A DNA stretch of 64,000 nucleotides. It comes from Protonemura montana. Lineage: Eukaryota; Arthropoda; Insecta; Plecoptera; Nemouridae. This document shows positions 1 to 12,600 of this stretch, piece after piece. The DNA is taken from positions 16,761,208 through 16,825,207 of the forward strand of contig OX387609.1 of NCBI GenBank assembly GCA_947568835.1. The letters are read 5' to 3'. The notes beneath the pieces were generated by a model, which saw nothing but the letters and a program-made list of their open reading frames with translations, made no database searches and had not been told where the DNA came from. A program made the translations under genes and the position numbers. Position 1 is the stretch's first letter; each line of letters starts with the position of its first letter.

Positions 1-1010
1 TGCGCGCGAACATGCGCGCCAACCCAGGCGAAGTAGAGTTCGTCGAGTGGCTCTTGCGTGTCGGAAACGGCGAGATTTTGAATGACTGCCACCTCCCGGA
101 TGACACCATCGCATTACCTGTCCAATGCGTCGTGGACTGCGTCATTGACGCCGTCTTCGGCACGAGCATTAGTGCTGCCGAGATGACCGTGATGCAAGAC
201 CATGCCATCCTCTGCCCGAAGAACGTGGAGTCTTTGAACATCAATGACAACGTTCTTGAGCGCCTCGAAGGTGACGTGTTCGAATACTGCAGCGCCGACA
301 CTGTCGATGTCAGTGAAGGCGAAGATGGCGACGTTTTGGCTACCGATTATCCCGTAGAATATCTAAATTCATTAACGCCATCCGGGATGCCACCGCACAA
401 GCTTCGTCTGAAAGTTCATGCAATCGTGATGCTCATGAGGAACGTCAACGTGAGAGCCGGCCTATGCAATGGGACTCGACTAAGCGTTGTAGCACTCCAC
501 GAGCACGTGATCGACTGCAGGATCATCGGAGGGCGCTGTGCGGGACGACGCACTTTCCTATGTAGAGTCAATTTAACTCCCTCGGACATTGGCATGCCCT
601 TTACGATGACAAGGCGCCAGTTTCCGATCCGTCTGGCATTCGCCATGACCATCAATAAAGCCCAGGGGCAATCTTTAAAGAGGGTGGGAATTCATTTAGA
701 AAAACCAGTATTCGGACACGGTCAGCTATACGTGGCGCTTTCTCGGGCTCGCTCTTTGGACTCGATCTTCGTGGCAGTCGCCGGTAACGAGGCGCAGGGC
801 AAGTTGATCGTTTTGAGCAACACCACCTTCACCAAGAACATCGTGTACCAGGAGGTGCTCGAGATTCATGCGCCGGACCACCAGGCAGCGGATCCTTCCT
901 CGCGTAGTGGCTATCAAGAGGCTGACCAGCAGGCCCTTGAGCAGTCGCTTAGTCAACTCGCTGTATCGGATGCGAATGAAGAAGTTCCAATGGACGCCTC
1001 CTCCTCCTAA
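1..1010 (+). CDS. Helitron Pif1-like helicase, C-terminal part (5' end outside window)
   Basis: The reading frame is already open at base 1 and ends at a TAA at 1008-1010. The protein is the C-terminal third of a Pif1-type superfamily 1 DNA helicase of the kind fused to the Rep domain in Helitron transposons. Visible signatures are an N-terminal FVEWLLRVGNG segment typical of Helitron helicases, the LNSLTPSGMPPHKLRLK block, a LMRNVN...GLCNGTRL segment, and the conserved end FAMTINKAQGQSL (motif V) followed by GQLYVALSRARS (motif VI). The Walker A motif and the Rep/HUH nuclease must lie upstream of the window. About 70 low-complexity residues follow motif VI. There is no frameshift in the visible part, so the element may be fairly young. 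Family assignment is confident; autonomy cannot be judged. Confidence 0.9.
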   Translation, partial: RANMRANPGEVEFVEWLLRVGNGEILNDCHLPDDTIALPVQCVVDCVIDAVFGTSISAAEMTVMQDHAILCPKNVESLNINDNVLERLEGDVFEYCSADTVDVSEGEDGDVLATDYPVEYLNSLTPSGMPPHKLRLKVHAIVMLMRNVNVRAGLCNGTRLSVVALHEHVIDCRIIGGRCAGRRTFLCRVNLTPSDIGMPFTMTRRQFPIRLAFAMTINKAQGQSLKRVGIHLEKPVFGHGQLYVALSRARSLDSIFVAVAGNEAQGKLIVLSNTTFTKNIVYQEVLEIHAPDHQAADPSSRSGYQEADQQALEQSLSQLAVSDANEEVPMDASSS

Positions 1011-1314
1011 ATCCTATCATTGTACTATCCCTTACATTTGCAATAGCGGTAACATTTCCTAGATAAATTTAAATTCAGTAAGGCTAGGTAGGGCAGACCA
1101 GGAACCGTGACTAGCACGGCAGGTAGCAACCCAATTCCCATATATTTCACCATGCTGACACGCTTTTCTGCTGCAGGTATAAAGCACCGGACGCCGCATA
1201 GCCCTTTAACTTCACGACCATTGCGCTCGCATGTGGACACTCTAACGGAACTGCTCCTCCCAGAGCTAGACAATTATGCATGTAAATTAATTGATAGATT
1301 ATATTGTACATACA

Positions 1315-1919
1315 TTTAGTAAAGTAGTTACTTCTAACTAATAGTATTAGAAATGCAGCCTGCTGTTTTCCATCTGCATGTCATGCATGTTCCAAAAAAA
1401 TAAATAAATAAATAAAAAAACATATCGTACATTTAGTAAAGTAGTTACTAAGTAGTAAGTAGTAGTAGTTGGTAAGCAAGTAGTTGATAGTTATGCAACC
1501 TGCTGTTTTCCATCTGCATGTCATGCATGTTCAAAAAAACAAAAAAAAAAATATCATAGATTTAGTAAAGTAGTTACTAAGTAGTAAGTAGTAGTAGTTG
1601 GTAAGCAAGTAGTTAATAGTTATGCAACCTGCTGTTTTCCATCTGCATGTCATGCATGTTCAAAAAAACAAAAAAAACAAAAAAAAATCATAGATTTAGT
1701 AAAGTAGTTACTAAGTAGTAAGTAGTAGTAGTTGGTTAGTAAGTAGTTAATAGTTATGCAACCTGCTGTTTTCTATCTGCATGTCATGCATGTTCAAAAA
1801 AACAAAAAAACAAAAAAAAAATCATAGATTTAGTAAAGTAGTTACTAAGTAGTAAGTAGTAGTAGTTGGTAAGTAAGTAGTTAATAGTTATGCAACCTGC
1901 TGTTTTCTATCTGCATGTT
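1315..1919. repeat. Five-copy tandem repeat inside the Helitron 3' region
   Basis: About five copies of a 115-135 bp unit. Each starts with TTTAGTAAAGTAGTTACT, carries TAGTAAGTAG runs and CTGCTGTTTTC, and ends in an A-rich tract of variable length. Copy length differs mainly in the A-rich tract. No coding potential. Confidence 0.9.
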
Positions 1920-1983
1920 TGCAATTTTTTTAAGGTCACAATCTTACTTTCGTGTCGGTCTTTTTACTGCATGTTTCTCTTTT

Positions 1984-2240
1984 CTTGATTCCATCTTGGA
2001 ATGCCAAACCAACTAACAACCAAGCATGATAGCATTGCATCAGTCTAAAAACTGAACAATGCATCCTACCTATCCGACACAGTTGATCCTTGCATGAATC
2101 CTTGCATCTCTCTTCTTGATTCTATCTTGGAATGCCAAACCAACTAACCACCAAGCATGATAGCATTGCACCAGTCTAAAAACTGAACAATGCATCCTAC
2201 CTATCCGACACAGTTGATCCTTGCATGAATCCTTGCATGT
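1984..2240. repeat. Direct duplication of about 130 bp
   Basis: The segment from CTTGATTCCATCTTGG (1984) is repeated from CTTGATTCTATCTTGG (2114) with few differences, offset 130 bp. It lies in the non-coding 3' part of the Helitron. The rest of 2241-3190 shows no gene. Confidence 0.85.
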
Positions 2241-3218
2241 CCGCACATCAGAGATTCCTGTTGCTTGCAACGGGCTGCACAATCTTTGATAGTGTAAGGC
2301 AGAGGCGATGTAGTGTGCGACGATCGCCATGCTGCCGGGGCGGGATGGGGGCCCCGGCATAACAATTATTTTTAAAATTCTCTCAATTAACAGCTTGAAT
2401 ACATTTAGAAACTTTTTATTTCTCCAAGAATGGTGCCTCTCTCTTGCCGTCTTTTTTTATTTTGTTTTAGACAGCCCCTCCCCCTGCCAATCGCGGAGAA
2501 GGAACTTCTTCATGGCACCATTGCGGAGATTACTTTCAATTACGGATGAACAGTGGCGATACTGCGACATGGCTGGTCTGAATTTACTGTTGCTTTCAAA
2601 TGGTCAAAGTTTTCAACGCAAATCGTCGTAAACATGTGAATATTTCTTATATTTGTAAGAATGATCATAATATTGGCAAATAAAAATTACAATAATTAAT
2701 AGGTACATTTTTTTTTGTTTAATCTTCAAAAAAAAACCTTCGTCACTGAAACCAAACCAAAAATATTTGTAATGATTCCTTTCTGTCCAAAAAGCACACC
2801 AAATGGTTGTGTCCTTATAAGCAATGCTGCTGGTTAGCCATCATCGTTGAAGGTACTGGCGGAAATCAGGCATAGTATGGTATATCAAGTCGTAAGGGCA
2901 CAATACTTTGTTTTCTCGCCATTTTTTCAGTACTTTATTTTGTTGTCCCATAAAAGTTTTTTAAATGTATGCGTAGAGGCTACATTAAGTGTTAAGTCTC
3001 AGTTCGGTCCCAGGGCTTAGGGACTAAATTTTGGCCTAGGCCCATATATTTTTGTCATGATCTATCCTATCGGCATATGCCCTATGGGCATAGGGTACTA
3101 GAAAAACAGTAGTGAGCTATTTGTAATTGTTAATCCAAGTTCAAAGACAATACTAATACTAAAATAAAACCACTCGGGATAAGAACAACAGGTGCCGTTA
3201 GGCATCGGGTACTGCTAG

Positions 3219-4137
3219 TTAACCTTATATAAAAGCCTTATTTTAGCGATGTTCAACTTTTTAGTTTGTGTCTGGGCGTCTGGGATGTATGTGACATTGA
3301 GCTGAAATGTTGATAGAAATTGCGAAATTTTGTCAAAAACGTGTGAAATTGGGTTATATTTGTTCGTAATTCTGCTCTCCATTGCTGGATGACATTTTGA
3401 CGGCGATTTGAGAGCGTTTTCATTGTGAAAAGTTGCTAAATATGACGGCAAGATATCTCAGAGCCAGGCGATGCAGCTCGATTTTATAATTCTTTTAATA
3501 CTCGAGTTTTTCTTGCTTGGAGCTCAACGGTGATTTTTCATGCATTCGTATTAAAGTTGTTGATGTAATTGAGCGAAAACACATTCAATTGCGATCGTTT
3601 TACGTGAAAAAGAATTAATTTTGCTAATAAACTGACAGCTTTGATCAATTGTTTGCTTTTTTGTCACCAAGGCAAGGTGTACGAAATCGTGAAAGTATCT
3701 TCTCAGCAGTGCATTCAGGAAATTCAAACGTCAATGTCAATGTCAACGTCAATGTCAAATTCTTTTCAAAATCTCTAGAACTGAAGGGAAATAATTGACA
3801 AAACTGAAATATTGTTGGTGTCTTGGCTAGCAAGATTGGCTAGCCCAGATTGTAAAAGGTATTTCACAAGTTTCACTCTTTAAGAAATATTTCAAGAAAT
3901 CATACACGGAAATCTTTTGACAGCCAACGTCGTTTGTTTTCGAAATTGTCATCGTGGTCACTTTGGAATACCACAGAGTTTCCACAATGCAGTGACCCCG
4001 AGTGACATAAGCGGCAAATTTCAAATTCAATTCATGGGGGTACTTTTGGTTGTGGTCCCATTAAAGGCTTTACAATTGAAACCAAAATGCCCACTCCCTC
4101 AAAATAGAAAGCGGCCGTAGGCAGCGGGTTCTGCTAG
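3219..4137 (+). mobile_element. Probable non-autonomous Helitron adjoining the first
   Basis: This segment ends with a second Helitron-type terminus: GCC 4114-4116 and GGC 4120-4122 form a hairpin with outer GC pairs, followed by AGCGGGTTCTG and CTAG at 4134-4137, then T. Its 5' side starts directly at the end of the first Helitron with TTATATAAAAG, which resembles common Helitron 5' ends although the expected TC dinucleotide is not clear. No helicase or Rep coding is present. Short TGTCAATG-type repeats occur at 3731-3762. Tandem Helitron insertions at a previous 3' end are known; this instance is inferred. Confidence 0.5.
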
Positions 4138-4820
4138 TTGTTAATATTGTATTAAATTTATTCCTTAAACTCGGCAACCTTTTATAGTTGTCACATACGT
4201 TGTAAATTACCATAGCCATACATTATTCCATTTACATAAATAATTTTCATATTCAAAGGGCAATAGCTACAATAAATACAAATCTGTTTCATTTAATTTA
4301 TAGTGGAATAGAGTAATAACCTTGTTCTAGGCCAATACTTTGCGCATCACCGTCACTACAATATTTTAACATTCTAATAATCTTTGTTGCACCTAATAAT
4401 TACGCATGTTTTTTCTCGGAATCATAATCACATGAACTTTGTAATACGCGTAACACGACACTTCTCACAATATATACTGAATTAAAACTTAGAAGGGATA
4501 CTTTGAAAAGGATTTGATTCTTTGACGATGATTATTTGCCGACCTTTAACCCAACTTAGTCTATTTACAGGGTCCAGTCGACTCAGAAAGCGAAAGTCCC
4601 GGTTGTTATTCCAATTCACAGCTTTGGATCGCATTGCTAGATAGCGAATACCAATTTTACGCGAGATTTCCATTTCTCGCAATTGGACTCCCATTGCCGG
4701 GCATTGGCGACAAGAAAAGTTAGTGAATAAGTGTCCAGTAGTTGACAAATGAACATTGTTATTATTACGATTGATTTTAGACTCAGGTCTACTTCACCTA
4801 AGTTTGAGCACTAGTTTTGA
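4138..4820. other. Intergenic, AT-rich, nothing recognised
   Basis: About 680 bp of unique, AT-rich sequence between the Helitron end and the MITE. I see no exon with both splice sites, no RNA gene and no repeat structure. Confidence 0.6.
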
Positions 4821-5168
4821 GAAAAACTATTTGAACTAGGTTTTGAAACTGGGGATGAAGAACAACTTAATTTCCCAACGTTTCGTAACTTGTACTTGTT
4901 ACTTTCTTAAGGCCAAGGGTAAAAGCAGTCCTGCCAATTTTCTGATAACAGAAAGACCACAAGAATTATAACAATTACCTAGTTTGAGCTTCCTAAATGC
5001 ATCTAAATAAAATAATCAGGGTCAATAAAAAATTAACGTATTTTGTACTTTCTGAAATAAAATCCCGAATAAATTGGCGTTTTTACTAACCAATTATTTG
5101 TATGGAAAACGTTGGGAACTGAAGTTGTTCTTCACTTAGCATTCAAAACCTAGTTGAAATAGTTTTTG
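4821..5168. mobile_element. MITE with about 55-bp terminal inverted repeats
   Basis: The left end reads AAAAACTATTTGAACTAGG and continues through a GAAGAACAACTT block to CCCAACGTTT. The right end (5108-5168) is its reverse complement with few mismatches. The element is about 348 bp, has no coding capacity and an AT-rich centre. A truncated copy with the same left half lies at 29233-29445 on the + strand, so this is an interspersed family. The superfamily cannot be decided because the target-site duplication is not clear. Confidence 0.8.
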
Positions 5169-5676
5169 TCAATTGTTATTATTGCTTCGTGTTTGGTTGT
5201 AAAAATCGAACCAGCAGAATTGGTTGAGGTTATGTTGTTGTGGGCTAGATTGAATTCCAACAAGAATTGCAGTGGTTTGTTTGGGTGTATATTTTTGAAC
5301 TGGCAAGATCCTGTTATAATTCAATGTAAGCTAATTAGCATTCACACTAGAACAACTAGAGATGAACAGCTCGATCCAACTTGTTCTGTCTTCTAAGATT
5401 CAGTAAGATCATTCATGTGACAGAAGCTAAGAGACAGAAGATTCACTTTCCCACACTCAGCTGGAGATCGCACGCAGCGGATCGTGTTGGTTCCTGGAAG
5501 GTTACAACCCATGGTACAGACATGCAGCAAAGATTGCCTAACTTCAAGGCGCGCTGAAACCAAAAAACATTGTATTTGACAGTTTTCTCCGCACTTTAGA
5601 TGATTGCAATTTGCACAACTAAGTTAATTTAATGACGCCAGACTTCAAACCATTTGGAACATCCACCAAGACTGTA
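5169..5676. other. Intergenic, nothing recognised
   Basis: About 500 bp of unique sequence between the MITE and the first 5S-like array. No gene or repeat was recognised. Confidence 0.55.
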
Positions 5677-6369
5677 TGGTGGTCACCCATCCAATACCTG
5701 ACTCAGCGCAGTGTTGCTTAACTTCGGTGATCTCACGAGGGCCGGTGTTTCCAACACGCCAAACCGTTCGGTGGTCACCCATCCAATACCTGACTCAGCG
5801 CAATGTTGCTTAACTTCGGTGATCTCACGAGGGCCGGTGTTTCCAACACGCCAAACCGTTCGGTGGTCACCCATCCAATACCTGACTCAGCGCAATGTTG
5901 CTTAACTTCGGTGATCTCACGAGGGCCGGTGTTTCCAACACGCCAAACCGTTCGGTGGTCACCCATCCAATACCTGACTCAGCGCTGTGTTGCTTAACTT
6001 CGGTGATCTCACGAGGGCCGGTGTTTCTAAAACTCCAATCCGTTCGGTGGTCACCCATCCACTACCTGACCCAGCGCAGTGTTACTTAACTTTCATCCCT
6101 CCAACCTTTCTCCCGAATAGAACTGGTCATGTGTATGATGGTCACCCATCCAATACCTGACCCAGCGCAGTGTTGCTTAACTTTCATCCCTCCAACCTCT
6201 CTCCCGAACAGATCTGGTCATGTGTATGATGGTCACCCATCCAATACCAGACCCAGCGCAGTGTTGCTTAACTTTCATCCCTCCAACCTCTCTCCCGAAC
6301 AGAACTGTCCATGTGTATGATGGTCACCCATCTAATACCCGACCCAGCGCAGTGTTGCTTAACTTCGAG
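5677..6369 (-). repeat. 5S rRNA-derived tandem repeat, 91-92 bp units, about 8 copies
   Basis: Read on the - strand, the first four or five units (92 bp) match much of a 5S rRNA gene: GAAACACCGG, CTCGTGAGATCACCGAAG, TTAAGCAACACTGCGCTG and TATTGGATGGGTGACC. From about 6090 the units (91 bp) keep only the internal control region half (GTTAAGCAACACTGCGC to GGATGGGTGACC). The 5' half is replaced by an unrelated sequence containing GAGAGAGGTTGGAGGG. No unit has the complete roughly 120-nt 5S with complementary ends, so these are 5S-derived satellite units and not functional rRNA genes. Confidence 0.85.
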
Positions 6370-6537
6370 TATTCAGCTAAAACTAATAATCTCGCCTAAA
6401 TGTGCCGAAAATGTAACATGTGGCTGGTTCAACAATAGAAGAGTTGTTGAGTGATAAGAGTTGCTATCTCTGTCTACATGACCCTTGCCCCGATCCACGC
6501 CACTGTGCGGTCAGTTATAAGTGGACCGCCAAACAAG

Positions 6538-6645
6538 ATGGTTGACTTTACTAGAAGACAGTGGCTCACACTGGTAGTGTTCGGCATTGCAGACTTCTGC
6601 AACGCGATCTGCGTCTCACTACAAGCACCTTTCTACCCCCAAGAG
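6538..6645 (+). CDS. SLC18B1: Gene 1 coding exon 1
   Basis: 36 codons from ATG to PFYPQE, donor GAG|GTAAAC, phase 0. It contains the first membrane helix ([12 protein letters not shown] to CVSLQAPF). Confidence 0.9.
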
Positions 6646-9600
6646 GTAAACACGTTCGTTACTATCATAACAGGGGCTCCAATCCTCGACCTAAACACTA
6701 ATTGAATCACTCTTTCATGTTGGAGCGATTGCTTCAATAATCTTCCTGGACCCACGCTAGGTGTGCGATTGCTTCAATAATCTTCCTGGACCCACGCTAG
6801 GTGTGCGATTGCTTCAATAATCTTCCTGGACCCACGCTAGGTGTGCGATTGCTTCAATAATCTTCCTGGACCCACGCTAGGTGTGCGATTGCTTCAATAA
6901 TCTTCCTGGACCCACGCTAGGTGTGCGATTGCTTCAATAATCTTCCTGGACCCACGCTAGGTGTGCGATTTTATATATTTTCCGTTAATCGTAGATCGGA
7001 TGTGATAGCCAATATTTTTCCAATTTAAACAACGAAATAAATCATTTAATTTCTGTGGAAAAACTTCACACAATCGCACGCTCGATCTGGAAATTAAGAC
7101 AAATTACAAATCAAAACTTTCCAAGTAGTAGTAAGTATTAGTAAGTATTATTATTGAGAAATGCAAGTAAATAACTGACTTTAGAAGCTAACACTAGTTA
7201 TATACGAGTCTTGTTGGTTTCATACGAGTGACAATAAAGGTCACGACTGTCACACGCGTTTCAAGAGTTAGTCTTCCCTTTTTGTGACAGTTTTTTAAAA
7301 TAATGCAGAAAACATTAGACTAACGATTGACGGGTTTTCCTTTGGGATAGAACAGCACTTGCGAAGACAGGAGACGAGCGATATTTCATCGGGATGGAAG
7401 TCAAATAAATGGGGAATAAATGAACGATGCTGAAGTCTGGAAGACATAACATAGACAGGCTGACATTCCTACGTTAAACCCGATCAGTTTTCTTGGGATT
7501 AATATCAGATCTGTGTATGTATTTAGTGAAGTGAATTGCAAATCAAGCGACTTTCAAGGAGACCGGGAAACGATCGCCGTATAACGGCGACTCTACGTCG
7601 CATTGCAATAAGGCCGAGTGCACGGGTCAACGGAGAGATGGCGTTAAATTAGCGAGGTCGTAGTTCGTCGATCTGAACGAACTGATAACAGCAGCCGAGT
7701 GGTAGTGGACCCTGACTCAGCGCCTTCTAGATTCAACCCCGAACAACTTGCCGTCGCCACATTCCGCAACTCACATATTCACATCGCATTCGCCTTGTTT
7801 TCATTGATCTCTGGTGTTGAACGACAAACTGTTTAACGACGCACTGTCTTGACAACGGGCCATGTGGTACTAGTCTAATGGCAACGATAAATGACTAAAT
7901 GATGATGATAAGGATGAAACCTTAACTAACCTAGCCTACTCCTGTCAAAGAGCACCAAGGGGACCACCGGCTTAACGTCCCTTCCGAAGGACGGTACAAC
8001 TAGAACAACAGGATTCCTCCACAAATCCATGCTGTCGAGAGGTTGATAAGCAAGGCGAGTGAAGTTGCTGTACTAACTTTCATCCCACCAACCTCTCTCC
8101 CGAACAGAACTGGTCATGTGTATGATGGTCAACCATCCAATACCTGACCCAGCGCAGTTTTGCTTAACTTTCATCCCTCCAACCTCTCTCCCAAACAGAA
8201 CTGGTCATGTGTATGATGGTCACCCATCCAATACCTGACCCAGCGCAGTGTTGCTTAACTTGCATCCCTCCAACCTCTCTCCCGAACAGAACTGGTCATG
8301 TGTATGATGGCCACCCATCCAATACCTGACCCAGCGCAGTGTTGCTTAACTTGCATCCCTCCAACCTCTCTCCCGAACAGAACTGGTCATGTGTATGATG
8401 GCCACCCATCCAATACCTGACCCAGCGCAGTGTTGCTTAACTTTCATCCCTCCAACCTCTCCCGAACAGAACTGGTCATGTGTATGATGGTCACCCATCC
8501 AATACCTGACCCAGCGCAGTGTTGCTTAACTTTCATCCCTCCAACCTCTCTCCCAAACAGAACTGGTCATGTGTATGATGGTCACCCATCCAATACCTGA
8601 CCCAGCGCAGTGTTGCTTAACTTTCATCCCTCCAACCTCTCTCCCGAACAGAACTGGTCATGTGTATGATGGCCACCCATCCAATACCTGACCCAGTGCA
8701 GTGTTGCTTAACTTTCATCCCTCCAACCTCTCTCCCAAACAGAACTGGTCATGTGTATGATGGTCACCCATCCAATACCTGACCCAGCGCAGTGTTGCTT
8801 AACTTTCATCCCTCCAACCTCTCTCCCGAACAGAACTGGTCATGTGTATGATGGTCACCCATCCAATACCTGACTCAGCACAGTGTTGCTAAACTTTCAT
8901 CCCTCCAAACTCTCTCCCAAAAAAAACTGGTCATGTGTATGATGGTCAGCCATCCAATACCTGACCCAGCGCAGTGTTGCTTAACTTTCATCCCTCCAAC
9001 CTCTCTCCCGAACAGAACTGGTCATGTGTATAATGGTCACCCACCCCAAACCTGACCCAGCGCAGTGTTGCTTAACTTTCATCCCTCCAACCTCTCTCCC
9101 GAACAGAACTGGTCATGTGTATGATGGTCACCCATCCAATACCTGACCCAGCGCAGTGTTGCTTAACTTTCATCCCTAAAATCTCTCTCCCAAAAAAAAA
9201 CTGGTCATGTGTATGGTGGTCACCCATCCAATACCTGACCCAGCGCAGTATTGCTTAACTTTCATCCCTCCAACCTCTCTCCCGAACAGAACTGGTCATG
9301 TGTATGATGGTCACCCACCCCAAACCTGACCCAGCGCAGTTTTGCTTAACTTTCATCCCTCCAATCTCTCTCCCAAAAAAAAACTGGTCATGTGTATGGT
9401 GGTCACCCATCCAATACCTGACCCAGCGCAGTATTGCTTAACTTTCATCCCTCCAACCTCTCTCCCGAACAGAACTGGTCATGTGTACGATGGTCACCCA
9501 TCCAATACCTGACCCAGCACAGTGTTGCTTAACTTCGGTGTTTCCAAAAAATTACTCTGGCTGAAGAACCGAAGCGATAAGGGAAAGATCACAACGAGAT

Positions 9601-12600
9601 ACTGAAAAACACGCACGAACACAAAATGCTTTTTTAAACTCGACAGCATGGACCAGTACCAGTACCAGTACCAGTACCAGTACCAGTACCAGTACAAGTA
9701 CCAGTACCAGTACCAGTACCAGTACCAGTACCAGTACAAGTAACAGTACCAGTACCAGTACCAGTACCAGTGCCAGTACCAGTACCAGTACCAGTACTAG
9801 TACTAGTACCAGTACCAGTACCAGTACCAGTACAAGTACCAGTACCAGTACCAGTACCAGTACCAGTACCAGTACCAGTACCAGTACTAGTACCAGTACC
9901 GATACCAGTACCAGTACCAGTACCAGTACCAGTACCTGTACAAGTACCAGTACCAGTACCAGTACCAGTTCCAGTACCAGTACCAGTACCAGTACCAGTA
10001 TCAGTACCAGTATCAGTACCAGTACCAGTACCAGTACCAGTACCAGTACCAGTACCAGTACCAGTACCAGTATCAGTACCAGTACCAGTACCAGTACCAG
10101 TACCAGTACCAGTACCAGTACCAGTACCAGTACCAGTACCAGTACCAGTACCAGTACCAGTATCAGTACCAGTACCAGTACCAGTACCAGTACCAGTACC
10201 AGTACCAGTACCAGTACCAGAACCAGTACCAGTACCAGTACCAGTACCAGTACCAGTACCAGTACCAGTACCAGTACCAGTACCAGTACCAGTACCAGTA
10301 CCAGTACCAGTACCAGTACAAGTACCAGTACCAGTACCAGTACCAGTACCAGTACCAGTACCAGTACCAGTACCAGTACCAGTATCAGTACCAGTACCAG
10401 TACCAGTACCAGTACCAGTACCAGTACCAGTACCAGTACCAGTACCAGTACCAGTACCAGTACCAGTACCAGTACCAGTACAAGTACCAGTACCAGTACC
10501 AGTACCAGTACCAGTACCAGTACCAGTACCAGTACCAGTATCAGTACCAGTACCAGTACCAGTACCAGTACCAGTACCAGTACCAGTACCAGTACCAGTA
10601 CCAGTACCAGTACCAGTACCAGTACCAGTACCAGTACCAGTACCAGTACCAGTACCAGTACCAGTACCAGTACCAGTACCAGTACCAGTACCAGTACCAG
10701 TACCAGTACCAGTACCAGTACCAGTACCAGTACCAGTACCAGTACCAGTACCAGTACCAGTACCAGTACCAGTACCAGTACCAGTACCAGTACCAGTACC
10801 AGTACCAGTACCAGTACCAGAACAAAATGAAGCAATGTACCACTGACCGACTCGGCCATCTTTTTTCTCGCACAGGCCGAGCGGAAAGGGGCGACTGCCA
10901 CGGAGTACGGCCTCGTGTTCGGCGTCTTCGAGCTCGTTGTGTTCGTTGTCAGTCCATTCTACGGTCAACACGTGAGTCTCGAACCCAGGTGCTCTGAGTG
11001 CACAACTTGTCATGTTCTTGCTTGATTACATTTAAAACAATTTGTAACAAATCTTTCTTGAATTTGTTGAAAGAAATTCTTTGCTGTAATCTCGTCTGCA
11101 GCAGTCGTCACGTTAAATAGTTTCCACGATGGCAGCAAAAACTCTTGCGCTAATAGTTGAAGTCTAATGAGGTTTGAGGCAGACATAAATAGTGTCGAGC
11201 TGAATTTTGTAGAACATGTTTCTTACATGTCGCCAAACTTAGGCTAGAAAGTTGATCAAAATAAAACCATGTCTTCATTGTTTTCCAGTTCTATTTAGGG
11301 GCGGTGTTGATGAAATACGCCATTATTAGCGAAGATAAGGGAGGTATCAAAACAGATTCAATAACAATGTTGTAGCTTATTGAATTACAAATCGAACAGT
11401 ATCAATCACATTGCAAATCAATTCAGGGGTGACCAAAATAATGCAGTTGAAAGACGACGCATTTTATTGCATTTGCTTTATCTGGGCTATCACTTGGGTT
11501 CTGATGTCAGTTCGACAAAACTTTTGTTGTCTTTTGACCGCAGCTCAATCGTATTGGACCAAAGTTCCTCTTCAACTCCGGCATCTTCACGACGGGGTCA
11601 TGCGCCATCTTGTTTGGGTGAGTCTTTGAACTAACTAATGCAAGAGTTGGCAACAATGCTTGATATATCAAGTAACAAATCGCTTAATCAGTTGCTCTTT
11701 GCAATCCAACAGCAAAATATTAGAATATATTTCAAGGCAAGCAAACAACCTCGAGGCAGTGGGTGTGTTGTTCAACTTTTCTTTGCTTGTTTCTAATTTT
11801 CACACATTTTTTGATCAGAATTCAATGAAAAAGTACTTAGATTAGAAGTCGTATTTGACTCCGTAACAGTTAAAATATTTGATGTGAATTCAACTTGAAA
11901 CAATGTTTTCCAAACCTATCAATTTTTTAGTTGCACGCCGCTAGCAACCCCTGACCTTGAGCTGCAACCCCTGACCTTGAGCTGCAACCCCTGACCTTGA
12001 GCTGCAACCCCTGACCTTGAGCTGCAACCCCTGACCTTGAGCTGCAACCCTGACCTTGAGCTGCAACCCCTGACCTTGAGCTGCAACCCTGACCTTGAGC
12101 TGCAACCCCTGACCTTGAGCTGCAACCCCTGACTCTTATCTCCTGACCTCGGCAGGATGCTGGACAAGGTCGAAGGTCACGCCCCGTTCATCTCACTCTC
12201 GTTCATCATCCGTATCATCGAGGCAATGGGCAACGCGGCGTTCCTCACCGCCTCCTTCGCCATCATAGCCAAGGAGTTCCCGGACAACGTCGCCATCACG
12301 TTCGTAAGTCCTTGGTGCTGTTGGACGGGAGTAGCCAACAAAGTGTGTCAAAGTGACAAGGCTAAGCGGTGGCCGGTACTTGGTGCTGTTGAACAGGAGC
12401 AGCCAACACAGTGTGTCAAAGTGACAAGGCTAAGCGGTGGCCGGTCCTTGGTGCTGTTGGACAGGAGCAGCCAACACAGTGTGTCAAAGTGACAAGGCTA
12501 AGCGGTGGCCGGTCCTTGGTGCTGTTGAACAGGAGCAGCCAACACAGTGTGTCAAAGTGACAAGGCTAAGCGGTGGCCGGTTCTTGGTGCTGTTGGTCAG

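Larger units (their letters stand above)
1..3218 (+). mobile_element. Helitron, 3' portion with terminal hairpin and CTAG end
   Basis: Downstream of the helicase stop lie about 2.2 kb of non-coding DNA. It ends in a structure typical of Helitron 3' termini: a short hairpin (TGCC 3193-3196 paired with GGCA 3201-3204), then CGGGTACTG and CTAG at 3215-3218, followed by T. An alternative end is a 7-bp hairpin (TATGCCC/GGGCATA, 3076-3092) followed by GGGTACTAG ending at 3101, but its flanking base is A rather than T. Helitrons end in CTRR and insert between A and T; that is family knowledge. Which of the two ends belongs to the helicase copy is inference. Confidence 0.65.

Noticed and set aside
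5677-6369. Functional 5S rRNA gene cluster
   Set aside because: Units are only 91-92 bp, lack complementary 5' and 3' ends of 5S rRNA and show no T-run terminator between units.
6478-6540. Alternative gene 1 start at ATG 6478
   Set aside because: It would add 20 residues without counterpart in gene 2 and has a weaker context than 6538.
9552-11013. Open frames of over 350 codons in several frames (Val-Leu, Gly-Thr, Val-Pro repeats)
   Set aside because: They come from the ACCAGT hexanucleotide, which has no stop in most frames; no unique protein sequence flanks them.
11282-11345. Extra exon of gene 1 after TTTTCCAG at 11289
   Set aside because: Exons 2 and 3 already join in phase and agree with gene 2; the extra sequence has no family similarity.
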